A stretch of 53,089 nt of DNA from Clostridiales bacterium (GTDB lineage: Bacteria; Bacillota; Clostridia; Christensenellales; Aristaeellaceae). Below, one piece after another: positions 1-8,339 of this stretch. Position numbers and translations under genes: made by a program. The DNA lies in the NCBI GenBank assembly GCA_012523405.1, contig JAAYIN010000006.1, positions 1 to 53,089 of the forward strand. The letters are read 5' to 3'. Every line of letters starts with the position of its first letter. Position 1 is the stretch's first letter. A model generated the notes under the pieces. That model worked only from the letters and a program-made list of their open reading frames with translations, did not search any database and had not been told where the DNA came from.

Positions 1-42
1 TAAACGCCTTATTTACATACAATTCCGCAAAACGAAACCTCT

Positions 43-68
43 AAGCCTTTGATATCAAGGGCTTTTTC
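43..68 (+). terminator. Rho-independent terminator of a gene left of the window
   Basis: An 11-bp self-complementary stem (43-53 against 54-64, one G-T pair) is followed by TTTTT on the plus strand. It would end a plus-strand transcript arriving from outside the window. No gene for that transcript is visible here. Confidence 0.55.
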
Positions 69-80
69 ATATAGGGGGGT

Positions 81-121
81 AAAAAATAAACTACTAACTT
101 TGTATCAAAAGCTAGTAGTTT
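81..121 (-). terminator. Terminator of the tRNA-Leu gene
   Basis: Read on the minus strand, AAACTACTA (121-113) pairs with TAGTAGTTT (96-88) and runs into ATTTTTT (87-81). It lies directly downstream of the tRNA CCA end, so it probably ends the tRNA transcript. Confidence 0.75.
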
Positions 122-124
122 AGG

Positions 125-207
125 TGGTGCGGTCGACGGGACTTGAACCCGTACGGTTTCCCACACGCCCCTCAAACGTGCGCGTATGCCAATTCCGCCA
201 CGATCGC
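125..207 (-). tRNA. tRNA-Leu (anticodon GAG)
   Basis: The 83-nt sequence folds as a class II tRNA. The D stem is GCG/CGC, the anticodon stem CACGT/GCGTG with loop TTGAGGG (anticodon GAG, reading CUC/CUU leucine codons), followed by an 11-nt variable arm and a T arm ACGGG-TTCAAGT-CCCGT. The 3' CCA is encoded in the DNA. The acceptor stem GCGATCG/CGACCGC has one A-C mismatch at pair 4-69, and the anticodon stem closes with a T-G pair. Its own promoter and terminator flank it, so it is a single-gene transcription unit. Confidence 0.95.
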
Positions 208-229
208 ATGCAAGTTTGCAACGATTGGT

Positions 230-259
230 ATTATACAATATTATCCCGCAAGTTGTCAA
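230..259 (-). promoter_or_regulatory. Promoter of tRNA-Leu
   Basis: On the minus strand a perfect -35 TTGACA (259-254) and a perfect -10 TATAAT (235-230) are separated by 18 nt. Transcription should begin near 223, about 16 nt before the mature tRNA 5' end. Confidence 0.85.
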
Positions 260-405
260 GCTATATTTGATGCGGATAGTTGAATTTATGTTTTCGTCAT
301 AATTCACATCAGATGTAAAAAGTTTTGTCGATATTTAGACTTGCAACAAACCGTGTATTTCCAGCAAACAAAGGCAATTGGGGGAGAATGAAGGTACATA
401 AAACC

Positions 406-423
406 ATATGCGCATACGCATAT
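406..423. promoter_or_regulatory. Palindrome upstream of the MoxR/VWA operon
   Basis: ATATGCG and CGCATAT form 7-bp inverted arms around CATA, about 95 nt upstream of the first operon gene. A TATAAA that could serve as a -10 overlaps its right arm (421-426), but I see no convincing -35. It may be an operator. The rest of the 260-518 gap holds only the ribosome-binding site AAGGAGG at 503-509. Confidence 0.3.
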
Positions 424-518
424 AAACCCGCCTAGTGGGAAGAAAATCCATAGCTGGAACGTTGCATCCATGGAAAGAGTTGTACTCTATGCATTGAGAA
501 ACAAGGAGGAACGTGAAA

Positions 519-3104
519 ATGACTTTCAAAGGTTCCAAATATTTATCTGCCATTGTATGCTTCGTCATTCTGCTATCCGTATGCACCATAGGCTGCGCAT
601 CAGCATTAGTCGAGCTTGAATGCAGCATCGGCTATGATGATCAAGTCACCTATCTGCGCAATCTCCCGATCAATGTAGCCATTACAAATCATGGCGGCGA
701 TACTTCGGGCGTCATTGTGGTGGATGTCAATCGAAGCACAACACAATATGATCGCTACGAAGCACCTGTCACAGTTGCATCAGGTGCCACGGTTAACGTA
801 ACACTTCCTATTATTATCACGCAAAAGCAGAGCAGCTATACTGTGCAGTGGCTTGTTGATGGCATGGTGCAGGCGGAAGCCGAGGTAGCCGCTCAGGGTG
901 CGATCAATCCCTATTCATTGATCGTTGGCGTGGTCTCAAGCGATGCCAGCAAACTCAGCCAGCTCAGCATCTCAGCCGCAACTGACGTGCTCAAGCGCAG
1001 TGAACTTTGGCAAACTGTCGATCTCCTTCCCCAGAGCATCCCAAGTGATCTGGATAGCATGCGTTTTTTCGACATCATCGTTGTTGATGATATTGATTTA
1101 TCCACGCTCACTGAAAAACAGAAACTGACGTTTGACTCATGGCTTAAGGAGGGTGGTTTGATTTTGCTTGGCGGCGGCGCTCAGGCAAATACGACCTTCC
1201 CCTATTTTCAACAATATACTGGGATATCCGCTGGAGCGCTCACAGATGCAGGCGATATTTCTGAAACATTGATGGAGCATTTCAAAATGAGCGCAAAGGC
1301 AAATGGCCAACGTGCCATGGCGGTTTCGCTTGAGGACGCACGCGGCACGAGCGTTGGCTCACCTGCCCTTGTGGATATCTGCTCGGTTGAGGATGGTTTT
1401 ATCTTCACCTCTGCATTTTCACTGTCGGAAAAGCCGTTCAGCACGTGGCAGATGAACAATGTGCTTTGGCAGCGTATTCTGCTTGAAAATGCGCAGAGCC
1501 TCTATAATGAAAAAGTCGAGTTGCGTAATCGCAGCTATTATTCTCAATCCGAAAACTACTATATGAATAGCAAATCAATCACCGTCCCCAATACAGGGGC
1601 TACTTATTTGCCAGTCATCATATTGTTTTTGTTCGTCATTTTGGTAGGTGTCGGTACATATTTCCCGCTCAAAAAAATCGACAAACGCGAATGGATGTGG
1701 GTAACTGTCCCAGTGCTTTGTATTCTTTGTACACTCATCACAGGCGGACTCACCAACATGCTTGATCTAAATGATCCCATTGCTGTTAGTTCCGCACTTG
1801 TCCGCGAAGATACCGATGGAAATAGTACAGCGATAGCAAATGTTTCAGTTGCCAGACCCAACGCTGGGCGAATAAAAATCAGCACAACAAATGGTTCGAT
1901 TGACCTGTCCTCTGTCGTTGGCTATAGCTACCATTATGATTCCACCATTACCGGCACTGAGGAAACCACCGAACTGCGCTATCAAACCATCTACGAAGAT
2001 GATATGGCATCGGTTGCGCTTCCAATCAATGGCACATGGTCAAGCCTCAGTCTCTCATTGCTCAACATATCCATTCAGGATCATCAAATCAGCGGAGAAT
2101 GCTATTGGAACGGAGAGAACTTCGAGTTTCATCTCCAAAACAATGGCAATATCGCTATGCCGCAAGGCGTGATCTTCTCAAGCTATGGTTATGTCACAGT
2201 GGACGCATTATTACCTGGTCAATCGGTCATCGCAGTCCTAAAGCCCGTACCGGCTCAACCTCAGGCTACTGTAGCCGCTTCGTCAGCGCAGCAAACGAGT
2301 CCTACCCTTACCCCTGCGCCGGGCGGTGTCATCACACCAGCAGCCGAGACCATTTCCAATGGATACCTGCTAAGTAAGCAGCAGCTTTCTAACTATTCAG
2401 CTTATGCTTTGCTTGACAGCTACTACAAAACACTCAAAGAAGAGCGTACAGACCTTCCATCAGGATCGCTAAATGTGATGCGTAACGCACTGTCCTCTTG
2501 CTTTGAAAACTGGCCGCAGTTCTCAGAGAATTTTCACTATATGGTCTTTTCAGATCAGCTAAGCGAATTTGATCTTTTCGTTGACGATCAAAAGGTCACA
2601 AGAACAAACAGGCTCGATCTTCTTGATGTGGAGCTGCGTTATTCTCCCATATCCACGGATGGAACAGTACACCTTGGGAAAGGAAGTTTTGATGTTTATC
2701 AGGCGGCTCTTGACGACCTGAAAGCACCGCAGCTTGGCAGCATGATTCCAACTAAGAACTATTCCTATTACCCGCTTTCCGCTATGCCAATATTCGCTTA
2801 TGATGTGCGCAACATTCCAGACAATATGACATTGACTGCATTTGATATTTCGCCCGTCTATGTCTATACCCCCTACAAGACCAGCCTCTATAACTATCAG
2901 AAAAAAAAGTGGGATGAAATCAAAACCTATGACTATGCTGCATCCACAGGCGTCGGCACCGCCACCATTATCCTCCCCGATCTAAGCAAGTACACAAGCG
3001 AGCAAGGATTTATCTATGCTATGTTTGAAAGCACCCTCACACAAACACGCAATTATGAGGAAATCGGGTTACCCATACTGACTATGGATGGGAAGGTGAA
3101 ATAA
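519..3104 (+). CDS. Large exported membrane protein, first gene of the MoxR/VWA/ABC operon
   Basis: The protein has 861 residues and unknown function. An N-terminal signal peptide ends near CASA. A long extracytoplasmic part follows, with the pattern of a Rossmann-like or glutamine-amidotransferase-like fold (FFDIIVVDDIDL, then GGLILLGGGA). Two membrane segments lie at about 362-384 and 392-411. The second extracytoplasmic half includes a Pro/Thr/Ala-rich linker at about 575-610. I chose ATG 519 because AAGGAGG at 503-509 is 9 nt upstream; GTG 513 would be only 3 nt away. The stop overlaps the next start by one base, so it is co-translated with the ABC genes. An auxiliary transporter subunit is plausible, but this is inference from position. 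Confidence 0.85.
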   Translation: MTFKGSKYLSAIVCFVILLSVCTIGCASALVELECSIGYDDQVTYLRNLPINVAITNHGGDTSGVIVVDVNRSTTQYDRYEAPVTVASGATVNVTLPIIITQKQSSYTVQWLVDGMVQAEAEVAAQGAINPYSLIVGVVSSDASKLSQLSISAATDVLKRSELWQTVDLLPQSIPSDLDSMRFFDIIVVDDIDLSTLTEKQKLTFDSWLKEGGLILLGGGAQANTTFPYFQQYTGISAGALTDAGDISETLMEHFKMSAKANGQRAMAVSLEDARGTSVGSPALVDICSVEDGFIFTSAFSLSEKPFSTWQMNNVLWQRILLENAQSLYNEKVELRNRSYYSQSENYYMNSKSITVPNTGATYLPVIILFLFVILVGVGTYFPLKKIDKREWMWVTVPVLCILCTLITGGLTNMLDLNDPIAVSSALVREDTDGNSTAIANVSVARPNAGRIKISTTNGSIDLSSVVGYSYHYDSTITGTEETTELRYQTIYEDDMASVALPINGTWSSLSLSLLNISIQDHQISGECYWNGENFEFHLQNNGNIAMPQGVIFSSYGYVTVDALLPGQSVIAVLKPVPAQPQATVAASSAQQTSPTLTPAPGGVITPAAETISNGYLLSKQQLSNYSAYALLDSYYKTLKEERTDLPSGSLNVMRNALSSCFENWPQFSENFHYMVFSDQLSEFDLFVDDQKVTRTNRLDLLDVELRYSPISTDGTVHLGKGSFDVYQAALDDLKAPQLGSMIPTKNYSYYPLSAMPIFAYDVRNIPDNMTLTAFDISPVYVYTPYKTSLYNYQKKKWDEIKTYDYAASTGVGTATIILPDLSKYTSEQGFIYAMFESTLTQTRNYEEIGLPILTMDGKVK

Positions 3105-4039
3105 TGTTAACGCTCAACGAATTAACCAAACACTACGGTTCGTTTATTGCTCTTGATCATTTAAGCCTGACAATCGGCGATGGAGAGCTGCATGGTTTTG
3201 TAGGACCAAACGGCGCAGGTAAAACCACAACCATGCGGATTTTATCCACCCTCCTGTCGCCCACCAGCGGCAGCGCAACATTATGCGGGGTCGACGTGGC
3301 AACAAAGCCCAAGGAAATCCGTATGCTCATGGGATACATGCCCGACTTTTTCGGCGTATATGATCGCTTGAAGGCATCGGAATACCTTGATTTTTATGCT
3401 AGGTGCTATGGCTTCAGTTACCGCGACCGCATGCATATGATCGACAATCTGCTCGAACTTGTGCATCTGTCTGATAAGAAGGACTCGTATGTCGACCTGC
3501 TTTCTCGCGGCATGAAGCAGCGCTTGTGCCTTGCTCGTGCGCTGATTCACGACCCAAAGCTTCTCATTCTCGATGAGCCTGCATCGGGCATGGATCCCCG
3601 TGCCCGTGCAGAAATGAAAACCATCCTGCGCACGCTCAAAGACCTTGGGAAAAGCGTGCTGATCTCCTCTCACATCATGCCTGAACTTGCCGAGATGTGT
3701 GATTCACTCACCATCATCGATCATGGCAAGCTGGTCTTTACGGGCTCTGTGGATGAGCTGAGCGCACACATGAGCGGCAACTCCCCCATCACCGTACAGC
3801 TTATTGATGGTGCAGACAGCGAGATCATCCAAAAGGCAACATCTCTCCTCAAGGAATTCCCCGGCGTTACAGGAATCGGACAAGATGATCCTAAATCCTT
3901 GAGCGTCATATTCGAAGGATCACAAGAAGCACAAAACGAACTTTTGCGCTCCCTATCATCGCAAGTACCCATCATAGATTTCCACCGCGCACCCCTTAAT
4001 TTGGAAAAAGTGTTTATGGAGGTGACACAGGATGAATAA
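3104..4039 (+). CDS. ABC-2 type transporter, ATP-binding subunit
   Basis: The 311-residue protein is the cytoplasmic ATPase of an ABC transporter. Walker A is GPNGAGKT (34-41), the signature is LSRGMKQR (133-140), Walker B is LLILDEPA (153-160) and the switch His is at 190. All catalytic residues are intact. The C-terminal 100 residues form the extension usual in drug, antibiotic or NatA/GldA-like ATPases. The start overlaps the previous stop by one base and the end overlaps the permease gene by 8 nt, so the two should form one transporter. The substrate is unknown. Linkage to MoxR and VWA genes suggests an envelope role rather than nutrient uptake. Confidence 0.95.
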   Translation: MLTLNELTKHYGSFIALDHLSLTIGDGELHGFVGPNGAGKTTTMRILSTLLSPTSGSATLCGVDVATKPKEIRMLMGYMPDFFGVYDRLKASEYLDFYARCYGFSYRDRMHMIDNLLELVHLSDKKDSYVDLLSRGMKQRLCLARALIHDPKLLILDEPASGMDPRARAEMKTILRTLKDLGKSVLISSHIMPELAEMCDSLTIIDHGKLVFTGSVDELSAHMSGNSPITVQLIDGADSEIIQKATSLLKEFPGVTGIGQDDPKSLSVIFEGSQEAQNELLRSLSSQVPIIDFHRAPLNLEKVFMEVTQDE

Positions 4040-4928
4040 CCCCATTTTAGCCTTCTCAGGGAAAAGGCGCATGCGCTCCATCAGAACGCCGTTGCTCCTA
4101 ACGCTATACTCGCTGGCGATTGCAGTCATCACTTTTATTTTCGTCTATAATTCCTTCCTATCACCCACACTCACAATCAGTCAAATGGGAGCAAGCGTTG
4201 ATAAGTACGCATTGATCATCGTTTTGCAGTTTGGGCTGCTCATTCTGATCGCACCCACCATGACTGCAGGTTGCATAACAGGCGAGAGAGAACGCCAAAC
4301 GCTTGACCTATTGCTGGTAACAAACACCAACTCATTTCAAATTGTTTTGGGAAAACTGCTTGAGAGCTTTGGATTTTTAGCATTGCTCGTGCTTTGCTCC
4401 GCGCCTTCTCTCTCATTTGTTCTCCTAACAGGCGGCGCAAGCATTATGCAGCTGCTCCTATGCTTGCTGTTTTTGCTTGCTATTGCACTCGCCACATCCT
4501 GTGTCGGACTTTTCTTCTCTTCTTTTCTGAAGAGAACCGTCACATCAACCGTTTTGACCTACATCACCATCTTTGCCATTGGCATCGTTACACTTCTACC
4601 GCTTTTCCATGATGTGCGGCGCATCGGTGAAATCTTTGATTCCATCAATATCGCAGGCAAAGAGTTAGTCCCTATCACCTACGTTCCCATTTCATTTGTG
4701 ACCAACCCCGGACTTGCTCTATTTTCACTTTTATCTGACCAGACATCGTTCTTTGATAACTACCTATATGAAATCAGTTACACCATCGCCAACACGCGAA
4801 GCTTAATTGATTACAATCGGTTCGCTATCTACCACATCATTTTTCTGTTTTCTGCATCGATCGTTCTTATCTTATTTTCCTCGCTTAACGTCCGCGGTCT
4901 TAAGATTGCGAAAGGAAAGAAAAAATAA
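4032..4928 (+). CDS. ABC-2 type transporter, permease subunit
   Basis: The 298-residue integral membrane protein has about six hydrophobic segments (near 20-43, 60-82, 105-130, 137-162, 168-192 and 268-290). The loop GERERQTLDLLL after the second segment matches the conserved ABC-2 permease motif that contacts the ATPase. GGAGGTGAC lies 5 nt before the start, inside the end of the ATPase gene. The last base of its TAA stop is the A of the next ATG. With the upstream ATPase it forms an exporter-type transporter of unknown substrate. Confidence 0.92.
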   Translation: MNNPILAFSGKRRMRSIRTPLLLTLYSLAIAVITFIFVYNSFLSPTLTISQMGASVDKYALIIVLQFGLLILIAPTMTAGCITGERERQTLDLLLVTNTNSFQIVLGKLLESFGFLALLVLCSAPSLSFVLLTGGASIMQLLLCLLFLLAIALATSCVGLFFSSFLKRTVTSTVLTYITIFAIGIVTLLPLFHDVRRIGEIFDSINIAGKELVPITYVPISFVTNPGLALFSLLSDQTSFFDNYLYEISYTIANTRSLIDYNRFAIYHIIFLFSASIVLILFSSLNVRGLKIAKGKKK

Positions 4929-6451
4929 TGATCCAATTGGTACATGCTTTAAAGCCCATTCGCAAGCGAATGCGGGCTCAACGCGCTTTGAGCTGGATAA
5001 TGATCGGTCTCCTAGCTGGTGCCATCATCGTGCTGCTCCTGCGCGGCGCGTCATTCATGTGGGAGTTCCCCAATGTGACCACATGGTATTTTGTCGCCAT
5101 TATCAGTGCTCCATTGCTATTTGGAGGGATCGCATGGCTGCTCCCCATCTCTGATATGTCCGTTGCGAGACTGGCCGATTCGTGCGGACTTCATGCCAGA
5201 GCACAAACCGCACTCATGCTCAAAAGCAGCGACACCCCCATGGCCGACCTGCAGCGCCAAGATACCCTTGAGTGCTTAAACGGTTTTAACCCCAAAGCTA
5301 TGCTCCCATTTCAGGTTCCTAGATTTTCCGTCATCGGTGTCCTAGTCTGTGCACTATGCTTCAGTGCCTCCTTTCTCATTGCCAACCCGCAGATGCAGAT
5401 CATGCATGCAAAGACTGAATTTCAAACAGAAATGAAAAAGCAAGCGGATTTAGTTGAGGAAGGTGCAACAAAGCTGGATGACGCTCAGGCACAAACACAG
5501 GACTTGCGCAAGCTGCTTGGCGACTTAGCGCATGAGCTTCGCCAATCAACCGAACCCAAAACCGCACTCTCCGCACTCGATGACGCAGAGCGCGAAATGG
5601 ATCAGATCAAAAAAAACACGTCCAAGGACACGCTCAAAGCTCTCAAGGACGCAGGATTGAGTGAACTCGCCCAAGCTCTGGAAGCGGGTGACAGTGAGAA
5701 AGCGAAGCAACTGCTCAATCAGGGCACGGAACAAGCCAATTCCGCTCAATCCTCGCAAAGCACCTCAAGTCAGCTTTCCAAAGCAGCTCAAAGCGCATCC
5801 GACCCATCCGCCTCCCAGCAACTCTCCGATGCAGCGCAAGCGCTTAGCAGCGGCAATCTTCAAAATGCTCTGGAGAGTCTGCAAAATGCCGCCCTTGGTC
5901 AAAGCAATGCCTTAGCCCAAGCAAGTGCGCTAAGTGCAATGGCTCGCAGCGCAGCGGCACAAGCGGGTGCAAAGCAGGCTGCCACGCTGAATCTTAACGG
6001 TCTGAGTATCAGCGGCTTAGCCTCAATGAGCGCTGCTGGCAACAGCGCAGGAAGCGGTTCAGGAAGTGGCTCAAGCAGCGGCATGGAAAGCGGCGGCGGC
6101 GCAGGGCTGGGAAGCACCAATAAGGACGGCGGCTATACCGCTTCCACCAATGGCACTGCCCCTCTGGGCAGCAACGCACCGAAAATGAAGGTCTCAGAAT
6201 ACGAATCGATCTACGATCCCACTCGCCTTGGCACAGAAGGCGAGATCACCAATGAGCGCGGGCAGATTGGTGAGGGCGAGATAAGCGAAGCAACCATCGG
6301 CTCAGGGCTTGGCTCTATTGATGAGAGCGTGCCCTATAACGAAGTGCTTCCCGAGTATTATGAATCTGCGGTTGAAGCCGTGCAAAATGCCAATCTTCCA
6401 GGATATGCCCAAAATTGGGTCGATCGCTATTTTTCATCCCTTACCGAGTAA
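4928..6451 (+). CDS. Membrane protein with coiled coil and Ala/Ser/Gln-rich region
   Basis: The protein has 507 residues. Three hydrophobic segments lie near 20-40, 52-70 and 125-148. A charged, probably coiled-coil region follows (about 155-260). Next comes a low-complexity stretch rich in Ala, Ser, Gln and Leu (about 265-355), then a Gly/Ser linker. The C-terminal part (about 420-507) is more ordered, with YDPTRLG and a closing helix rich in aromatic and acidic residues. Similar C-terminal segments occur in proteins encoded beside MoxR/DUF58 genes in Firmicutes, but I cannot assign a family with confidence. A scaffold or client of the MoxR complex is possible. The start overlaps the preceding stop by one base. 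Confidence 0.85.
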   Translation: MIQLVHALKPIRKRMRAQRALSWIMIGLLAGAIIVLLLRGASFMWEFPNVTTWYFVAIISAPLLFGGIAWLLPISDMSVARLADSCGLHARAQTALMLKSSDTPMADLQRQDTLECLNGFNPKAMLPFQVPRFSVIGVLVCALCFSASFLIANPQMQIMHAKTEFQTEMKKQADLVEEGATKLDDAQAQTQDLRKLLGDLAHELRQSTEPKTALSALDDAEREMDQIKKNTSKDTLKALKDAGLSELAQALEAGDSEKAKQLLNQGTEQANSAQSSQSTSSQLSKAAQSASDPSASQQLSDAAQALSSGNLQNALESLQNAALGQSNALAQASALSAMARSAAAQAGAKQAATLNLNGLSISGLASMSAAGNSAGSGSGSGSSSGMESGGGAGLGSTNKDGGYTASTNGTAPLGSNAPKMKVSEYESIYDPTRLGTEGEITNERGQIGEGEISEATIGSGLGSIDESVPYNEVLPEYYESAVEAVQNANLPGYAQNWVDRYFSSLTE

Positions 6452-6473
6452 GTACTGACAGGAGGCTGACACC

Positions 6474-7454
6474 ATGATTCCCCAAGAACAAATTCAGTCC
6501 TTTACCTCACAGATTGATCATATTCGCAATGAAATCAAGAAAGAAATCATCGGACAAGAACGCGTAGTCGAGCAGCTTTTGACCGCTCTTGTTGCAGGCG
6601 GCAACGTGCTGCTTGAAGGCGTGCCCGGGCTTGGCAAGACAAGGCTCGTACATTCCCTTTCAAAGGTATTTGATCTGCCATTCAGCCGTATCCAATTCAC
6701 GCCCGATCTCATGCCTGCCGACATCACAGGCACCAACATCATCGTCAAGACCGATCAAGGGAATGAATTCCGCTTCAAGGAAGGTCCCCTGTTCGCTTCT
6801 ATCGTGCTAGCGGATGAGATCAACCGCGCAACCCCTAAAACGCAGTCTGCACTGCTTGAAGCGATGCAGGAGCATGCCATCACCGTAGCCGGCGAAACCC
6901 ATCAGCTTGGCGATCCCTACTTCGTCCTCGCCACTCAAAACCCGATGGAGCAGGAGGGCACCTATCCCCTGCCCGAGGCGCAGCTTGACCGTTTCATGCT
7001 GAAAATCCTCGTTGATTTTCCCAGCCTGAGCGAGCTGTCCGAAATCGTCGGTCTCACCACAACAACCCAAACCGTTCATGCGCAGAAGGTAGCTGACGCG
7101 TCCACGCTGATGACCCTTCGCGGCGTAGCGATGGATGTGCCGATTGCAGATGCCGTCAAAAACTATGCGCTGAATGTTGTACTTCATACACATCCCGAGC
7201 TTGAGATCAGTTCGGATCGCGTGAAGCGCTCTGTACGTTACGGCGCAAGCCCTCGCGCAGCGCAGGCGCTGATTTGCACCTCACGCGTACGCGCACTCAT
7301 GCAAGGACGCTACAATGTTGCGTTTGAGGATATCCAAGCCGTTGCACCTGCCTGCCTCAGGCATCGCATCGCGCTAAGCTTTGAGGGCATGGCACAGGGC
7401 GACACGGTGGAGAGCATTATCGATGATATTCTCTCAACCATCCCACGCGGGTGA
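6474..7454 (+). CDS. MoxR-family AAA+ ATPase
   Basis: The 326-residue protein is a complete MoxR AAA+ ATPase. Walker A is GVPGLGKT (49-56) and Walker B VLADEIN (111-117). The family stretch TPKTQSALLEAMQE follows, then the sensor-1 region ATQNPMEQEGTYPLPEAQLDRF and a C-terminal lid domain. MoxR proteins act as chaperone-like ATPases together with VWA-domain partners, which are encoded immediately downstream. The start is preceded by GGAGG at 6461-6465. The stop is 4 nt from the ATG of the DUF58 gene. Confidence 0.96.
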   Translation: MIPQEQIQSFTSQIDHIRNEIKKEIIGQERVVEQLLTALVAGGNVLLEGVPGLGKTRLVHSLSKVFDLPFSRIQFTPDLMPADITGTNIIVKTDQGNEFRFKEGPLFASIVLADEINRATPKTQSALLEAMQEHAITVAGETHQLGDPYFVLATQNPMEQEGTYPLPEAQLDRFMLKILVDFPSLSELSEIVGLTTTTQTVHAQKVADASTLMTLRGVAMDVPIADAVKNYALNVVLHTHPELEISSDRVKRSVRYGASPRAAQALICTSRVRALMQGRYNVAFEDIQAVAPACLRHRIALSFEGMAQGDTVESIIDDILSTIPRG

Positions 7455-7458
7455 GCCT

Positions 7459-8319
7459 ATGCTAAGCGATGCATTTTTAAATCGATTGGATCTTCTTTCG
7501 CTGCGCATGAAACACCCTGCTTCTGGCGGTTCAGGCGGTTTGCGCCGTTCCAAGGCACTTGGCAGCAGCGTGGAATTTTCCGATTTTCGGGAGTATGCAG
7601 CAGGCGATGACATTCGCCGCCTAGACTGGAATGCCTATGCCCGCTTTGATCGTCTTTTCCTAAAGCTCTTCATGGAGGAGCAGGAACAGCGCGTTAACAT
7701 CATCGTGGATGGCAGCGCGTCCATGGACTTTGGCGAGCCAAACAAATGGGAGTCTGCCAAGAAACTCGCTGAAATGCTTTGCTATCTCTCGCTTTGCGGC
7801 GGTGATCGCGTGATGCTCTATGTCATCAACGGTCCGAAGATCGTATCTTCCAGAGCCCTGAGCGGCAGGCAGAGCTACCCCGCTGCGTCGGAGTTTTTAG
7901 CCCGCATCACCCCAAGCGGACAAGCGGAGCTTACTCTGCCCGCGCTATCTCTTCCGCAAGGACGCGGGCTTAGTGTGCTCATCAGCGACATGCTATATGA
8001 AGCAGGCTATGAACGCCCGCTCCAGTCCCTCCTCTATCGCAAACAGGAAATCAGCGTGCTGCAGCTGTGGAGCCATGAAGAATGGGAACCAACGCTGGAT
8101 GACACGGTGGAGCTTGTCGATTCGGAAACCAATCAAACACATGTTGTCACCACTAACTTTGACCTGCTTAAGCGCTACCGCCAAACAGCAGCCGCTTATC
8201 TGGCAGAGTTACAACAATACTGCCGCTCACACGCTATCACGCATGCCTTTATGATGCCCGAACCCAACTTCGAGGATCAGCTGCTGCGCGAGCTTAGCCA
8301 GCTGGGGCTTATCGGCTAA
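7459..8319 (+). CDS. DUF58 family protein
   Basis: The 286-residue protein carries the DUF58 signature (EFSDFREYAAGDDIRRLDW, then FLKLFMEEQEQR). A VWA-like fold follows whose metal-site motif DGSASM starts at residue 84. I chose ATG 7459, which lies just after the MoxR stop; starts further upstream would run through the MoxR coding sequence. No membrane segment is seen, so it is likely cytosolic. DUF58 proteins are almost always encoded next to MoxR and are its probable partners. The molecular role is not known. Confidence 0.93.
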   Translation: MLSDAFLNRLDLLSLRMKHPASGGSGGLRRSKALGSSVEFSDFREYAAGDDIRRLDWNAYARFDRLFLKLFMEEQEQRVNIIVDGSASMDFGEPNKWESAKKLAEMLCYLSLCGGDRVMLYVINGPKIVSSRALSGRQSYPAASEFLARITPSGQAELTLPALSLPQGRGLSVLISDMLYEAGYERPLQSLLYRKQEISVLQLWSHEEWEPTLDDTVELVDSETNQTHVVTTNFDLLKRYRQTAAAYLAELQQYCRSHAITHAFMMPEPNFEDQLLRELSQLGLIG

Positions 8320-8339
8320 CAAAAGAGGGAGTTGTCTAC

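Noticed and set aside
519-590. Lipoprotein signal in the first MoxR-operon protein
   Set aside because: The sequence before Cys (TIGC) lacks the usual Leu/Val/Ile at -3, so an ordinary signal peptide is more likely.
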